From Bacillus sp. FJAT-42315 (GTDB lineage Bacteria; Bacillota; Bacilli; Bacillales; Domibacillaceae): DNA of 57,495 nucleotides. Positions within the stretch are counted from its first letter, which is position 1. Every line of letters begins with the position of its first letter. Under the pieces are notes generated by a model. It had not been told where the DNA came from and searched no databases. It worked only from the letters and a program-made list of their open reading frames with translations. Below are positions 33,159 through 42,717 of the stretch, in pieces. The translations under genes were made by a program, and so were the position numbers. The stretch covers positions 2,080,344 to 2,137,838 of the forward strand of contig NZ_KZ454941.1 of assembly GCF_002797375.1 (NCBI RefSeq), written 5' to 3'.

Positions 33159-34252
33159 TGATAGACAGCTCCTTCCAAAATAATAGCGGTTAATTTTTTG
33201 ATGTCTTCAGCGTGAACATCACCAATATTCCCAATTCTAAACGTATCTGTTTGTGACACCTTCCCTGGGTAAATAACAAACCCCTGTTTTTTCAAACGTT
33301 CATAAAACGAAGGGAAATGAAAATCTGCATTAGGAAAGCAGAAAGACGTAATAATTGGTGAGTGATACTTTTCCTCGATGAAAGGAACAAACCCAGCTTC
33401 TTTCATCCCTGCTACTAGTAACTGTTGATTGTTTGTATAACGTTGTTGTCTCGCTAACACGCCACCTTCTTCTTCAAGCTCTACTAAAGCTTGATAAAAA
33501 GCTCGAACGATATGAGTTGGAGAAGTGAAGCGCCATTTTCCATTGAATCGTTCCATCGTCTCCCATTGACCATATAAATCAAGTGAAAGGGAACGAGCAA
33601 TGCCTTTACACTTTTCTAGCTCTGCTCGCTTCGCTATTACGAATCCGAAACCTGGTACGCCTTGAATACATTTATTTGCACTGCTAATTAAAAAATCAAT
33701 TTGCCAATCTTCCATATCGATGTCAATTCCACCGAAGCTACTCATCGCATCAATGATCGTAATTTTGCCGTATGTTTTAGCTACTTTTGTGATCTCTTGA
33801 ATAGGATTTAACACCCCGGTCGTCGTCTCGCAATGGACAGCGGCAATATGTGTAATGTCTGAATGAGATTTCAGAAGTTCTTCTACTTTTTGTGCAGAAA
33901 TGGGCTCGTGTTCTTCGGTCTGACAAATGACCGTGTCAATGCCAAGAATATTAGCTATTTGTGCGATTCGATTCCCATAAGCACCGTTCACACAAACGAG
34001 TAATTTTCCGTCAGATCTGATAACAGACCCAATTGTTGCTTCTACCGTGAAAGTACCACTTCCTTGCATTAACACAGAGGTATAGTCTTCACTGTTTTTC
34101 GTAGCTAGATGAACGAGCTTGCTGCGAACCTGTTGAACAAGTCCATTATAGTCATCGTCCCATGTACACCAATCTCTTAACATTACTTCTTTTACTGTTT
34201 TCGTCGTTGTCAGTGGCCCAGGTGTCAATAATAAATAATGTTGATTATCCAT
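33155..34252 (-). CDS. phnW: 2-Aminoethylphosphonate-pyruvate transaminase PhnW
   Basis: 365 residues from the ATG at 34252, which has AGGAGG 11 nt upstream within phnX; a start 57 bases earlier has no site. Class V PLP aminotransferase: [60 protein letters not shown] and the PLP Lys in [19 protein letters not shown]. It converts 2-aminoethylphosphonate and pyruvate to phosphonoacetaldehyde and alanine. It overlaps phnX by 8 bp. Confidence 0.94.
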   Translation of the reverse strand: MDNQHYLLLTPGPLTTTKTVKEVMLRDWCTWDDDYNGLVQQVRSKLVHLATKNSEDYTSVLMQGSGTFTVEATIGSVIRSDGKLLVCVNGAYGNRIAQIANILGIDTVICQTEEHEPISAQKVEELLKSHSDITHIAAVHCETTTGVLNPIQEITKVAKTYGKITIIDAMSSFGGIDIDMEDWQIDFLISSANKCIQGVPGFGFVIAKRAELEKCKGIARSLSLDLYGQWETMERFNGKWRFTSPTHIVRAFYQALVELEEEGGVLARQQRYTNNQQLLVAGMKEAGFVPFIEEKYHSPIITSFCFPNADFHFPSFYERLKKQGFVIYPGKVSQTDTFRIGNIGDVHAEDIKKLTAIILEGAVYQ

Positions 34253-35060
34253 GTTGCTTTGCGCCTCCTGCCACTTGTTGTTGCTCAATTTGATCGATGA
34301 CACTTTCAAGATCAGCCAGTTGTAAAATTGTGAAGTGAGCTCCTGCCGCTAGCAAACGCTCTTTTACTTCTTGAATTTTTGCTTCTAACTTATCCGCTTC
34401 CATTCCTTTTACTTCGTTTTCCGTTAACCCAAGTTCACTGCTGCCTAAAATGACGCCAACTGTCCACATACCAGCATTTCTACCCTCTTTCATATCCGAG
34501 ACGGTATCGCCAACTTTAATCATGCTACTCATCGGGTATACTCCCAATTCGATCGCATTCATGTAGCACATCCACGGATATGGACGACCCGCTGGCACAT
34601 CATCAGAAGTGATGTAATAATCTGGTTTATAGCCTTGTCTTTCAGCACCTGGTGCGACAATTTTCATCATTTCGGACGTATAACCAGTCGTTGATCCAAG
34701 TTTGATCCCTCGCTGACGTAGTTTTTTCATCAGTTCTAAACATCCAGGTACTGGCGTTGTATAATCTGGTAAAATAGCAAACAATTCTTCTTCAAATCTG
34801 CCGTACATCTCTTCAATATCGCTTTCCTGTGGCTGACGATCGTATGTAGCTTCCCATAACTCTTTAATACGCGGCATGTCAGTGATGGCGCGTATATGGT
34901 CAATTTTTAATAACCCCATCGGTTTGCGAGCCTCTTCAACAGTGATTTCAATGCCCTTCTCTTTAAAAATTTGCATAAATACTTGAACAGGAGCAAAACA
35001 TCCGTAGTCCACTGTTGTTCCTGCCCAATCAAAAATAACTGCTTTAATGTTTGTTTCCAT
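34245..35060 (-). CDS. phnX: Phosphonoacetaldehyde hydrolase PhnX
   Basis: 271 residues, start with GGAGAG upstream. HAD superfamily: nucleophile Asp11 in [16 protein letters not shown], the Schiff-base Lys52 in [22 protein letters not shown] and [17 protein letters not shown]. It cleaves the C-P bond of phosphonoacetaldehyde to acetaldehyde and phosphate. Together with PhnW this is a complete 2-aminoethylphosphonate degradation route. Confidence 0.95.
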   Translation of the reverse strand: METNIKAVIFDWAGTTVDYGCFAPVQVFMQIFKEKGIEITVEEARKPMGLLKIDHIRAITDMPRIKELWEATYDRQPQESDIEEMYGRFEEELFAILPDYTTPVPGCLELMKKLRQRGIKLGSTTGYTSEMMKIVAPGAERQGYKPDYYITSDDVPAGRPYPWMCYMNAIELGVYPMSSMIKVGDTVSDMKEGRNAGMWTVGVILGSSELGLTENEVKGMEADKLEAKIQEVKERLLAAGAHFTILQLADLESVIDQIEQQQVAGGAKQHG

Positions 35061-35072
35061 TTCTTCTCTCTC

Positions 35073-36830
35073 CTATCTTTTTTGCCAATGCAACGCACGT
35101 TTATTTAAATACTTCGTTAATAGTTCATATAAGGCTCTGACAATAATGTTCGTTAACAATATGAGTGAGCTCATTGCCGCTGCTGCAGCTAAATTCCCAG
35201 CGTCATCCATATTCACAATCGAAATCGCGGCTAACTTGAAATCTGGTGAATATAAAAACATGACGGCTGATACGGTCACCATCGAGTTGACGAAGAAATA
35301 CATCGACATTTCTAAAATGGCCGGTAAGCACATCGGCACCGTTACTTTAAAAAATGTTTTGTAAAATGGGACGCCCATTGATTCAGAAACGAGTTCATAT
35401 TCTTTATCTAGCTTTTTTAACGCCGTAGTCGCTGTAACAAACGACACAGAATAAAAATGAATAATATTTGCCATCACAATAATCGCGACCGTGCCATACA
35501 AGAAATGGAATGGGTTCGACACGGTCCATGAGAAAAATTGAACTTCAGGCTGGCTAAAGAAAAAGATATATCCTAATCCAATGACAAGACCAGGTACGGC
35601 TAATGGAATGATGGATAAGAAATAACTTATTTTTCTTAACCCAGCCATCCGACGTATTTTTTCTATTCCGTAAGCAAATACAAAGGTCAGTATTGTACCT
35701 AAAATGGCTGTAATGAAAGCGACAATGGTACTATTTTTAAATGCTTCCATTCCGTCACCTGTATAGCTAGAGAAATTTAAATGATCGAGAGTAACGCTCA
35801 GATCATATGGCCAAACTTTCGTGAAAGCTGCGACCAATACCGCAAATACCATAAGTAAAATCGCACCTGAGATCACCGAACAAAATAGGAATAAAAGAGC
35901 ATCCCTCATTCGATTGTTTTTAATTACAAACGGCTTAGATTTAGCAGAAATCGCCGCTGAATTTTTTTGCATCGTCAACCGATCAACGGTGAAAGCGAAA
36001 ATTGCTGGTAGCATTAAGATGAGTCCTACCGTCGCACCCATGGCCATGTTTTGTTGCCCGATGACTTGTTTATAGACATCAGTGGCCAGTACATTGTATT
36101 GTCCACCCACAATTTTCGGTGCACCGAAGTCGGTAAAGCTCAATGTAAACACAACGAAAGCAGCGCTGATCAACCCATACTTTACACTAGGCATCGTGAT
36201 CGCCATAAATTTCTTAAACTTGCTTGCCCCAAGCGTATCTGCCGCTTCATACATTTGATAATCCGCCCCTTGAAAGGCGATTAATAAAATTAATACTGCT
36301 TGTGGGAACGTATAGATGACTTCAGCCATAATGATCCCAATTGGGCCATATAATTCGAGCGACATACTCGGTAATAATCCGAAAAAGCCATTCGTGATTA
36401 ACCCTTGATTTCCAAACAAATACATTAAGGCAATCCCATGCATCATCGTTGGTGCAAACAACGGAAGCATCGCTACTGATTTAAAGAACATTTTTCCTGG
36501 AATGGCTGCTCGAATCAGCGCGAAAGCATAAACGAAAGCTAATGTCACAGAAATCAGTGTAGTCATGCTAGAGATAAATATTGTATTTTTCAATGATTGT
36601 ACTAACGTTGGTGATGAAAAATAGTGGGCGAAGTTATCTAGCCCAACAAATACGCCCTCTTTATCATAAAAAGCTTGTACAAATAATTGATAGAGCGGAA
36701 AAACGAGCAATAATAGAAACGTGCCGATCATGCCGAGAAGAAGTAAACGTTGCAACCATTCATTTTTTCCGGCCTTCTGCTTTATACGACTTCTGACCAT
36801 CGCTTTCTCGTTCTTTTCGAGCCATTCCAT
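35073..36830 (-). CDS. phnU2: 2-Aminoethylphosphonate ABC transporter, fused double permease
   Basis: 585 residues with about twelve hydrophobic segments. It is two MetI-type permease domains in tandem, each with an EAA loop (YEAADTLGASKFKKFMAITMPSV in the first half; ELVSESMGVPFYKTFFKVTVPMC in the second). This double-domain layout is typical of the PhnU2-type permease of the PhnS2-T2-U2 system. It lies 12 bp before phnX and directly after the ATPase gene (adjacent, no gap). Confidence 0.85.
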   Translation of the reverse strand: MEWLEKNEKAMVRSRIKQKAGKNEWLQRLLLLGMIGTFLLLLVFPLYQLFVQAFYDKEGVFVGLDNFAHYFSSPTLVQSLKNTIFISSMTTLISVTLAFVYAFALIRAAIPGKMFFKSVAMLPLFAPTMMHGIALMYLFGNQGLITNGFFGLLPSMSLELYGPIGIIMAEVIYTFPQAVLILLIAFQGADYQMYEAADTLGASKFKKFMAITMPSVKYGLISAAFVVFTLSFTDFGAPKIVGGQYNVLATDVYKQVIGQQNMAMGATVGLILMLPAIFAFTVDRLTMQKNSAAISAKSKPFVIKNNRMRDALLFLFCSVISGAILLMVFAVLVAAFTKVWPYDLSVTLDHLNFSSYTGDGMEAFKNSTIVAFITAILGTILTFVFAYGIEKIRRMAGLRKISYFLSIIPLAVPGLVIGLGYIFFFSQPEVQFFSWTVSNPFHFLYGTVAIIVMANIIHFYSVSFVTATTALKKLDKEYELVSESMGVPFYKTFFKVTVPMCLPAILEMSMYFFVNSMVTVSAVMFLYSPDFKLAAISIVNMDDAGNLAAAAAMSSLILLTNIIVRALYELLTKYLNKRALHWQKR

Positions 36831-37847
36831 TTAACTGCCCATCCTTTCACTATAGGACAGCATTTGCTTTTCACCGATGGAAAGTGTCAATGTACTGCCT
36901 TGTTGGATTTTCTGCTGGTGGACAATCGTAGCTGGCAAGTCAATTAATACAAGCTTATCGTGTAGCGGAGAGCCATTTTGCTCAAGCTTGACCATTCCTC
37001 TATACACTGGACCTCTAAATTCGAGTTTTTCAACAATCGCGGAAATCCCTTCTCCTTGAGTTAAAGTAATATGCTCTGGACGTATCGCCAAAATACGGCC
37101 TTCAGGATGGCTCGGCTGTAAATTGATAAAATTCATCGCGCCGATGAAATCAGCAACAAATGGATTAGCTGGTAACTGATAAATTTCCTGAGGCGTACCG
37201 ATCTGCATAATTTCCCCACGATTCATGACGATAATCTTATCCGCCATCGTTAAAGCTTCTTCTTGATCATGTGTCACCATAATCGTTGTAATTCCTAGCT
37301 TTTCTTGAAGATCGCGAATTTCAAATCTAAGTTTTTCTCGGACTTTCGCATCTAATGCAGATAATGGTTCATCTAATAAGAGAAAACTAGGCGATAAAGC
37401 AAGAGCACGTGCAAGAGCGATTCTTTGTTGCTGACCACCTGATAGCTGAGCAGGATAACGATCTTTCAAATCGACTAATCCGACCATCTCTAACGCAGCT
37501 AATGCTTTCTCTTTCACTTCTTTCTTTGGCATTTTCTTTGCCTTTAGTCCAAACTCAATATTGCTTAAAGCCGTTAAGTTTGGGAAAAGGGCATAAGATT
37601 GAAAGACAATCCCGAAGTTTCTCTTAGCTGGAGGCACGGCTGTCACATCTTTGCTATCAATAAAGATCCGTCCCGCAGTCGGTTCCTCTAAACCGGCAAT
37701 CGTTCGAAGCAAGGTTGTTTTCCCGCAACCACTTGGACCTAATAAACAAACAAATTCTCCTTTGGCCACATGAAAAGACAAGTCATTTAATGTGGTCACA
37801 TTCCCAAAAACTTTTCTAATATGGTCAATTTTCAAGTAATCTTGCAT
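36831..37847 (-). CDS. phnT2: 2-Aminoethylphosphonate ABC transporter, ATP-binding protein
   Basis: 338 residues: Walker A GPSGCGKTTLLR, Q-loop VFQSYALFPN, signature LSGGQQQRIALARAL, Walker B FLLLDEPLSALD, H-loop VTHDQEEALTMAD, and a C-terminal TOBE regulatory region from about residue 240. This is the CUT/phosphonate-2 class of import ATPase. It lies between the binding protein and the fused permease. Confidence 0.87.
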   Translation of the reverse strand: MQDYLKIDHIRKVFGNVTTLNDLSFHVAKGEFVCLLGPSGCGKTTLLRTIAGLEEPTAGRIFIDSKDVTAVPPAKRNFGIVFQSYALFPNLTALSNIEFGLKAKKMPKKEVKEKALAALEMVGLVDLKDRYPAQLSGGQQQRIALARALALSPSFLLLDEPLSALDAKVREKLRFEIRDLQEKLGITTIMVTHDQEEALTMADKIIVMNRGEIMQIGTPQEIYQLPANPFVADFIGAMNFINLQPSHPEGRILAIRPEHITLTQGEGISAIVEKLEFRGPVYRGMVKLEQNGSPLHDKLVLIDLPATIVHQQKIQQGSTLTLSIGEKQMLSYSERMGS

Positions 37848-37868
37848 ATTTTTTCTTCCTTTCGCCTA

Positions 37869-38948
37869 TTATTCTTTCGGCTCGGCTTTTTGACCAAATT
37901 CCTTCTCCCATTTACTTAAGATCGCTTCTCGGTTTTCAGCGGCCCATTTCAAGTCATTTTTCTCAAATAATTGACTAACTACATCAGTTGGGAAACCTTC
38001 TGGTGCTGGGAAATCATTCTTGATCGTCGCAAATCCATTGGCATTAAAATATTCTTGCATCACATCATCAGAAATCGCCCAGTCTAAAAATGCTTTCGCT
38101 AGCTCCTCCTCTTTGTTCTCCTCTTTTTTGATGAGTGCGTTCGCCTCTACTTCCCAACCTAATCCTTCTTTTGGAAGCACAACTTCGACGGGTGCTCCTT
38201 TTTGTTTTTCTTTTACGGCACTGTACACCATCGATACACCAATTGGATATTCACCAGCGGAAGCAAGCTTGGCCGGTTTCGATCCTGAGTGAGTATAAGT
38301 CGCAATATTTTCATGCAGCTTTTTCATGTACTCCCAGCCTTTTTCTTCACCCATCATTTGTAACCAAGCAGATACTGTTAAGAATCCTGTACCGGATGAA
38401 GCTGGATGAGGCATCACAAGCGTTCCTTTATATTCTGGCTTTACTAAGTCTTCATAAGATGTTGGCATCGGTAACTTTTTCTTTTCCAACTCAGCTGTAT
38501 TGACGGCAATACCAGTCATAAACGCTGTATTTCCTACCCATTTTTCTGGTTGATTATTATCTTTAAATTGCGGTTGTACACGATCAATCCCTTCAGGTGT
38601 GTAGCCTTCTAACATGTCTTTCTCATCAAGAGCTAACAAACTAGAGGCCGCTGTTCCCCATATAACATCCGCTTCTGTGTTTTTGCCTTCAGCTAGAAGC
38701 TTAGCTGTGATTACTCCCGTTGAATCTCGAACAATATTTAAATCAACATCAGGATACTTCTTCTCGAATGATTCAAGATAGACTGGGATCAACTCTTCTT
38801 CGATTGCTGTATAAACCGTCAACTCTCCTTCAAGGTTGTCACCATTGCCCTTTTCAGTAGCTTTTTCTTTCCCACCTGAACAGCCAGCAAGTACAGATAA
38901 TCCTAGAATCGCCGTAAGACCAATTAACTTTTGTTTCGTTGGTTTCAT
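37869..38948 (-). CDS. phnS2: 2-Aminoethylphosphonate-binding lipoprotein
   Basis: 359 residues from the ATG at 38948, preceded by AAGGAGAG; an ATG six codons earlier overlaps that site. Signal peptide with lipobox LSVLAGCSGG, then a type-2 solute-binding fold (GELTVYTAIEEELIPVYLESFEKKYP, LVMPHPASSGTGFLTVSAWLQMMG, FLDWAISDDVMQEYF). The family also includes iron(III)-binding proteins; the neighbours phnX and phnW identify the ligand. First gene of the seven-gene operon. Confidence 0.87.
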   Translation of the reverse strand: MKPTKQKLIGLTAILGLSVLAGCSGGKEKATEKGNGDNLEGELTVYTAIEEELIPVYLESFEKKYPDVDLNIVRDSTGVITAKLLAEGKNTEADVIWGTAASSLLALDEKDMLEGYTPEGIDRVQPQFKDNNQPEKWVGNTAFMTGIAVNTAELEKKKLPMPTSYEDLVKPEYKGTLVMPHPASSGTGFLTVSAWLQMMGEEKGWEYMKKLHENIATYTHSGSKPAKLASAGEYPIGVSMVYSAVKEKQKGAPVEVVLPKEGLGWEVEANALIKKEENKEEELAKAFLDWAISDDVMQEYFNANGFATIKNDFPAPEGFPTDVVSQLFEKNDLKWAAENREAILSKWEKEFGQKAEPKE

Positions 38949-39288
38949 TCCTTTTCTCTCCTTCATGTTGGTTTCGTTGTTTTTTCTTACAACTTCACTA
39001 TAAGAAATGAATGTTAATACTCATTTGGTCGTTTGTTAAAACTTTGTTTAGTATGCGAGTGCTTGGAATTGTGCGTTTTCATGTATAATCCAAAGAAAAA
39101 CCACACTCAATCCTCCTGATCATTTACATTTCCTTTACATTCAGAGAAGAATCCCACACAAATCCACCATTAATCCGAAATTCATGTGGGATGTTAAAAT
39201 TCGAGGGCCGATATTCCCCATAATACGAAAAAGCAGTAATTCCTTTTCACAGGAATTACTGCTTTAAATGACGATCTAATAATTTTCT
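38949..39288. other. Upstream region of the phosphonate operon
   Basis: 340 bases without a gene. It must hold the phnS2 promoter; TATAGT near 38999 on the minus strand is a possible -10 box with no convincing -35. An inverted repeat TCCCACA...TGTGGGA lies near 39150-39190. The left-reading terminator of the PAS remnant is listed separately. Confidence 0.5.
39229..39265 (-). terminator. Intrinsic terminator after the PAS remnant
   Basis: GCAGTAATTCC (39233-39243) pairs perfectly with GGAATTACTGC (39252-39262); on the minus strand it is followed by TTTTTCG. Confidence 0.8.
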
Positions 39289-39602
39289 TCACTTTAAAAC
39301 ATTAGTAGCATGCTCAAATTTTTCAATATTTTTATTGAATTGATGTTGAGTGTCTATGATTGTTTCTTGTAATTTACCAATTACTTGAATTTCTTGTTGA
39401 AACTTATGACCTTTAATAAGATCACTCCTTAACTCTGTATATTTTTTACTGTTTCTAAATTCCATCGTACAGAACTGTTCGTGGCGCATATTTTTCAGTT
39501 CATTCACTGTATAGCCCAAAGTTTTTGCAAAGTTTTCATTTGCCCAAATAACTTTTCTATCTAGATTGAATTCTATCATTGCTAGATTTGACTCTAACGC
39601 AG
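39289..39602 (-). pseudogene. Remnant of a PAS-domain chemoreceptor, cut by IS copy 2
   Basis: The native frame starts at the element end with TALESNLAMIEFNLDRKVIWANENFAKTLGY, the start of a PAS domain as found in Bacillus chemoreceptors with an N-terminal PAS. It goes on with MRHEQFC. Where the PAS domain should continue with its last strands the sequence jumps from GHKFQQEIQVIG to KLQETIIDTQHQFNKNIEK and then stops, so an internal deletion and a lost signalling domain are likely. The 5' end has been replaced by the element: the GEGS residues before it are IS-encoded. Confidence 0.65.
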
Positions 39603-39758
39603 TTGAACCCTCCCCCACTTAACGCTCTTACGAGTCGTTTGAAGTGGGGGATTCTGTTTCCTGCGAACACCAGTGTATCCACCAGTTATTGAGCAGGCTT
39701 TCCCCCGCAGTTCCTGCGGTTAGGTCGTACAAGTGGTTTACACCTCCGACAGTCTATC
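39603..39758 (-). ncRNA. Predicted omega (reRNA) scaffold at the right end of copy 2
   Basis: Same hairpins as in copy 1 (CCGCAG/CTGCGG and CCCCCACTT/AAGTGGGGG) with almost identical sequence. The guide would be the adjacent host sequence on the minus strand, beginning CTGCGTTAGAGTCAAA, different from copy 1 as expected for two insertion sites. Confidence 0.55.
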
Positions 39759-40859
39759 TCAGCTTATTAGTCTTAATGCTTCTTTTTTAAGATTTGTAGC
39801 TGCGTTGATATCTCGATCGTGCTCTGTGCCGCAAGAAGGACAAGCCCATTGGCGTAAGGCGAGACGTTTTACTTCTTTATGCTGATGACCACAAGAAGAA
39901 CATAGTTGAGAACGTGCAAACGTCTTAGACACGACAACGACTTGTTTTCCATACCATTTCGCCTTATATTCAAGCATTTCTCGAAATTGCGACCACGCTG
40001 CTTCGCTAATGGCTTTCGAAAGTTTTTCGTTTTTCAGCATATTCGACACTTGCAAATCTTCTATGCCTACAATGTCGTGGCTTTTGACAAGATAGGTAGA
40101 GATTTTGTCTAGATAGTCTTTTCTTGCGTTCGTGATTTTTTCATGAATACGGGCTACTTTGATTCTGGCCTTGTTCCAATTAGAACCTCCTTTTGTTCGT
40201 CTACTCATCACTTGTTGGGCTTTAGCTAGTTTTTGCTCTAATGTGCGGAAGAACTTAGGATTCTTGAATACTTCTCCCGTACTTAGAATAGCGAAATCTT
40301 TAATTCCAACATCCACCCCGACAGAGGAATTAGTCTTAGGTAATTCTTTCACTTCTGTTTCTGTAAGAATGGATACACAATACTTTCCACTTGGATTCCG
40401 TCTGATCGTCGCACTTAAAATCCTGCCTTCCACTTCTCTGCTTTTGGCAAATTTGACAAATCCGAGTTTAGGTAATTTAATGGTATGTTCGACGATGGCG
40501 ATGTTCCCGTTTGTATGTTTCGTTTTGTAGGATTGAACTTTGTTCTTTTTGGACTTAAAACGAGGAGCGTCATTTTGTTTTTTGAAAAAGCGGTCAAACG
40601 CATCTGAGAGGTTTTCTAGAGAAGACTGTAAAGCAATACTATCAGGTTCTTTCAGCCACACAATTTCTTTCTTCAGTTGTGTGAGTTGTTTCGAACATTT
40701 GTTGAAAGATAGACCTTTTCCTGTTTGTTTGTAAGTATCATTCCAAAGCGACAGGAAATGGTTAAAAACAAATCGACTGGAGCCAATGGTTTTGTTAATC
40801 AAAACAGCTTGTTCTTCTGTGGGGTAAATACGAAACTTATAGGCTTTGTGAACGATCAT
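39759..40859 (-). CDS. tnpB: RNA-guided endonuclease TnpB (second copy)
   Basis: 366 residues from the ATG at 40859, with GAGGAGATGA upstream, the same start as in copy 1. RuvC acidic residues are intact: Asp in [10 protein letters not shown], Glu in [10 protein letters not shown], Asp in DRDINAATN; zinc ribbon CSSC/CPSC. Differences from copy 1 cluster in [16 protein letters not shown] versus [16 protein letters not shown]; elsewhere the proteins are nearly identical. Expected to be active with its own omega RNA. Confidence 0.93.
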   Translation of the reverse strand: MIVHKAYKFRIYPTEEQAVLINKTIGSSRFVFNHFLSLWNDTYKQTGKGLSFNKCSKQLTQLKKEIVWLKEPDSIALQSSLENLSDAFDRFFKKQNDAPRFKSKKNKVQSYKTKHTNGNIAIVEHTIKLPKLGFVKFAKSREVEGRILSATIRRNPSGKYCVSILTETEVKELPKTNSSVGVDVGIKDFAILSTGEVFKNPKFFRTLEQKLAKAQQVMSRRTKGGSNWNKARIKVARIHEKITNARKDYLDKISTYLVKSHDIVGIEDLQVSNMLKNEKLSKAISEAAWSQFREMLEYKAKWYGKQVVVVSKTFARSQLCSSCGHQHKEVKRLALRQWACPSCGTEHDRDINAATNLKKEALRLIS

Positions 40860-40949
40860 GAGTTTCATCTCCTCACACGTTACGTTATGTCTTTATATAC
40901 ATATTATACCAAACAAAATATTCTTTGTATATCGTTTAGGAGTGAAGAC

Positions 40950-41105
40950 ATGGAAAAACAATTAGTTGTATTACGATTTCCTAAAGTCCTTTTAGAGAGG
41001 ATGGATGCATACAAAGAGCAAAAATGGTTTGGGACTCGCATCCAACCTATTTTCCATTTGCTACAAATAACTCTCGAACAGTCGGACCATCGAGAGGGTA
41101 AATAG
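40950..41105 (+). CDS. Small ribbon-helix-helix protein of the IS element (second copy)
   Basis: 51 residues: begins MEKQLVVLRFPKVLLERMDA and continues KEQKWFGTRIQPIFHLLQIT. AGGAGTG precedes the start. It shares the beta strand and both helices with the copy at 16866. Substitutions such as G to W in the turn and T to P in helix 2 (TQTIF to IQPIF) may weaken it. The ATYTATACA-type inverted repeat upstream is conserved in its inner seven bases. A longer frame upstream overlaps tnpB and is not used. Confidence 0.72.
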   Translation: MEKQLVVLRFPKVLLERMDAYKEQKWFGTRIQPIFHLLQITLEQSDHREGK

Positions 41106-41237
41106 CCATCCCTTGTCCGAAGGCGATTCATCCCCTACCTACTCATTGGGCTATCGCCCTACACATTCCTTGAGGTGGGAGTCTTCTCGCCTAAAAAGAT
41201 AAAACAAAAATACATTATGAATTCAGAAACTAAAAAA

Positions 41238-41259
41238 CCTAAATCCAAATGGACCTAGG
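41238..41259 (-). terminator. Intrinsic terminator of the acidic lipoprotein gene
   Basis: On the minus strand CCTAGGTCC and GGATTTAGG pair over a 4-nt loop, followed by TTTTTTAG. Confidence 0.75.
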
Positions 41260-41272
41260 CTTTTCACAATTA

Positions 41273-41473
41273 TTATTGACCTTCTTCTTCAGTATCTTCT
41301 GTTTGTTCAGCATCTTCAGTATTTGTATCTTCTGTTTGTTCAGTATCCGTTTCCGTTTCCTCTGTGTTCGTATCGTCTTCATTGGTTGCGTCGTCATTGC
41401 TACAACCTGTAGCAACACCTAGGATCATTAGAGAAGCTAATAATAACATAAACCATTGTTTTAAACTTTTCAT
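41273..41473 (-). CDS. Small acidic lipoprotein
   Basis: 66 residues from the ATG at 41473 (AAAGGAGG upstream). Signal peptide and lipobox (MKSLKQWFMLLLASLMILGVATGCS), then about 40 residues of Thr, Glu, Asp and Asn repeats such as TEQTEDTNTEDAEQTEDTEE. An 18-bp direct repeat (41293-41310 and 41326-41343) underlies part of it. The tail is probably disordered and exposed outside the membrane. Function unknown. Confidence 0.72.
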   Translation of the reverse strand: MKSLKQWFMLLLASLMILGVATGCSNDDATNEDDTNTEETETDTEQTEDTNTEDAEQTEDTEEEGQ

Positions 41474-41744
41474 TCTCTTTTCCTCCTTTAAAGTAGCAAT
41501 CAATATTACATAACTAATCATACTAGATTTAGAGAAAAATAGAAGTAACCATTCCTTTTTTTAACAAATGATTTACATTATCTTATAATTTTTAATTTTC
41601 TTTTTACTTCACCTCAACATTAACTGTCTTCTAATCGATGGGTATCATCTTGTTTTTTAGTTACTCACCTACAAGGTTGACAGAATGATGAAAAGTATAC
41701 GTTATGATAAACTAAAAAGGAATATATACAATTGAGGCGAGCAT

Positions 41745-42686
41745 ATGAAAAATCATCTAACTTTATGGGAGAGCTTTACAGAGTTGCAAGAATGGTATCA
41801 AAAGGATGTAGAGGTACCGCTCACGGCCTTAAGAGAAAATAAAGGAAAAATAAAACAGAATGAATACCTGTATTATCGTCAAACAATAGACGAACAAGAT
41901 ATCGCCAATTACTATCGATTCGTGAACAACTACTCGGGTGATGGCCACTCCCTCTTTTATCAATACCATGAATTAGTAACACGCACGCACACATCACAAG
42001 TCCCATATTTTTTGAGCAAAGATCATTACTTGTACACTTGGGTTGACCTGCAGCCGGATGGATCGGTGAAAAGTATTTACTCAGGCGAGCATAAAGATCC
42101 GCAAACGATGCTAGAGGAAGACTATCAAACAATCAAAAAAAGATATATTGAGTTTCAAATTCTACTAAACTGTTCCAAACAGTTCGGACTTTGCCTCGAC
42201 AAAAAAATAAACAGCATTGATACCGAATTGAAATTTAATACCGAACATATTGTTCCTCAATCTTGGTTCGGGGGTCAGGAACCGATGAAAGGAGACCTTC
42301 ACCATTTATTTGTTTGCCAGCCAGAGTGTAATACAGCTCGATCTAACTTTCCTTATATTGATTTTTCCTTTTATGAGCCGGAGTCACCGAAAGAAAAAAT
42401 TCAAAATCGCTGTGGGGTAGCCGCAAATGGTGGGTTTGAACCAGAGAATGGAAAAGGCACCGCTGCTCGAGCGATGCTTTACTTTTTGTTGCGTTATCCT
42501 AACACAATTAGAAAATCATTTTTAAAACAAATCAATCTATCCCTACTAATTAATTGGCATGAACAATTTCCTGTCACTATTTACGAAAAACATCGAAACC
42601 GAGCGATCTATCGCATTCAAGGCAATCGCAACCCTTTTATCGATCAGCCGGAGCTTGCGGCTAAATTAGTATTTCCGCTGAAATAA
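41745..42686 (+). CDS. Endonuclease I family nuclease (Bsn/YurI-like)
   Basis: 313 residues, preceded by GAGGCGAG. Endonuclease_1 motifs: FNTEHIVPQSWFGGQEPMKGD, LHHLFVCQPECNTARSNFPY (beta-beta-alpha-metal His and Asn) and RCGVAANGGFEPENGKGTAARAMLYFLLRYP. Secreted homologues degrade RNA and DNA extracellularly. This one shows no signal peptide (MKNHLTLWESFTELQEWYQK), so it may act inside the cell or be exported otherwise. It converges on exoA. Confidence 0.85.
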   Translation: MKNHLTLWESFTELQEWYQKDVEVPLTALRENKGKIKQNEYLYYRQTIDEQDIANYYRFVNNYSGDGHSLFYQYHELVTRTHTSQVPYFLSKDHYLYTWVDLQPDGSVKSIYSGEHKDPQTMLEEDYQTIKKRYIEFQILLNCSKQFGLCLDKKINSIDTELKFNTEHIVPQSWFGGQEPMKGDLHHLFVCQPECNTARSNFPYIDFSFYEPESPKEKIQNRCGVAANGGFEPENGKGTAARAMLYFLLRYPNTIRKSFLKQINLSLLINWHEQFPVTIYEKHRNRAIYRIQGNRNPFIDQPELAAKLVFPLK

Positions 42687-42689
42687 GTT

Positions 42690-42715
42690 CATCCCCCTTA
42701 ATCCAAAGGGGGTGA
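42690..42715. terminator. Terminator between the nuclease gene and exoA
   Basis: CATCCCCCTT and AAGGGGGTG pair around a 6-nt loop between convergent genes. There is little T-tract on either side. Confidence 0.55.
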
Positions 42716-42717
42716 TC

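Larger units (their letters stand above)
39603..41198 (-). mobile_element. IS605-group element copy 2 (tnpB + divergent RHH gene, no tnpA)
   Basis: Same orientation and structure as the copy at 15524-17114, about 24.1 kb away. Right end TTGAACCC, left end AAAAAG, with TTTAT (minus strand, 41199-41203) outside. The 5-bp difference in total length comes from the tnpB/RHH intergenic region. Most differences between copies are silent or conservative, so both descend recently from one element. Confidence 0.8.

Noticed and set aside
15524-41198. Classical composite transposon formed by the two elements
   Set aside because: IS605-group elements move as single-stranded circles without terminal inverted repeats, and both copies lack tnpA; joint mobilisation of 22 kb is not supported. 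Only recombination between the copies is proposed.
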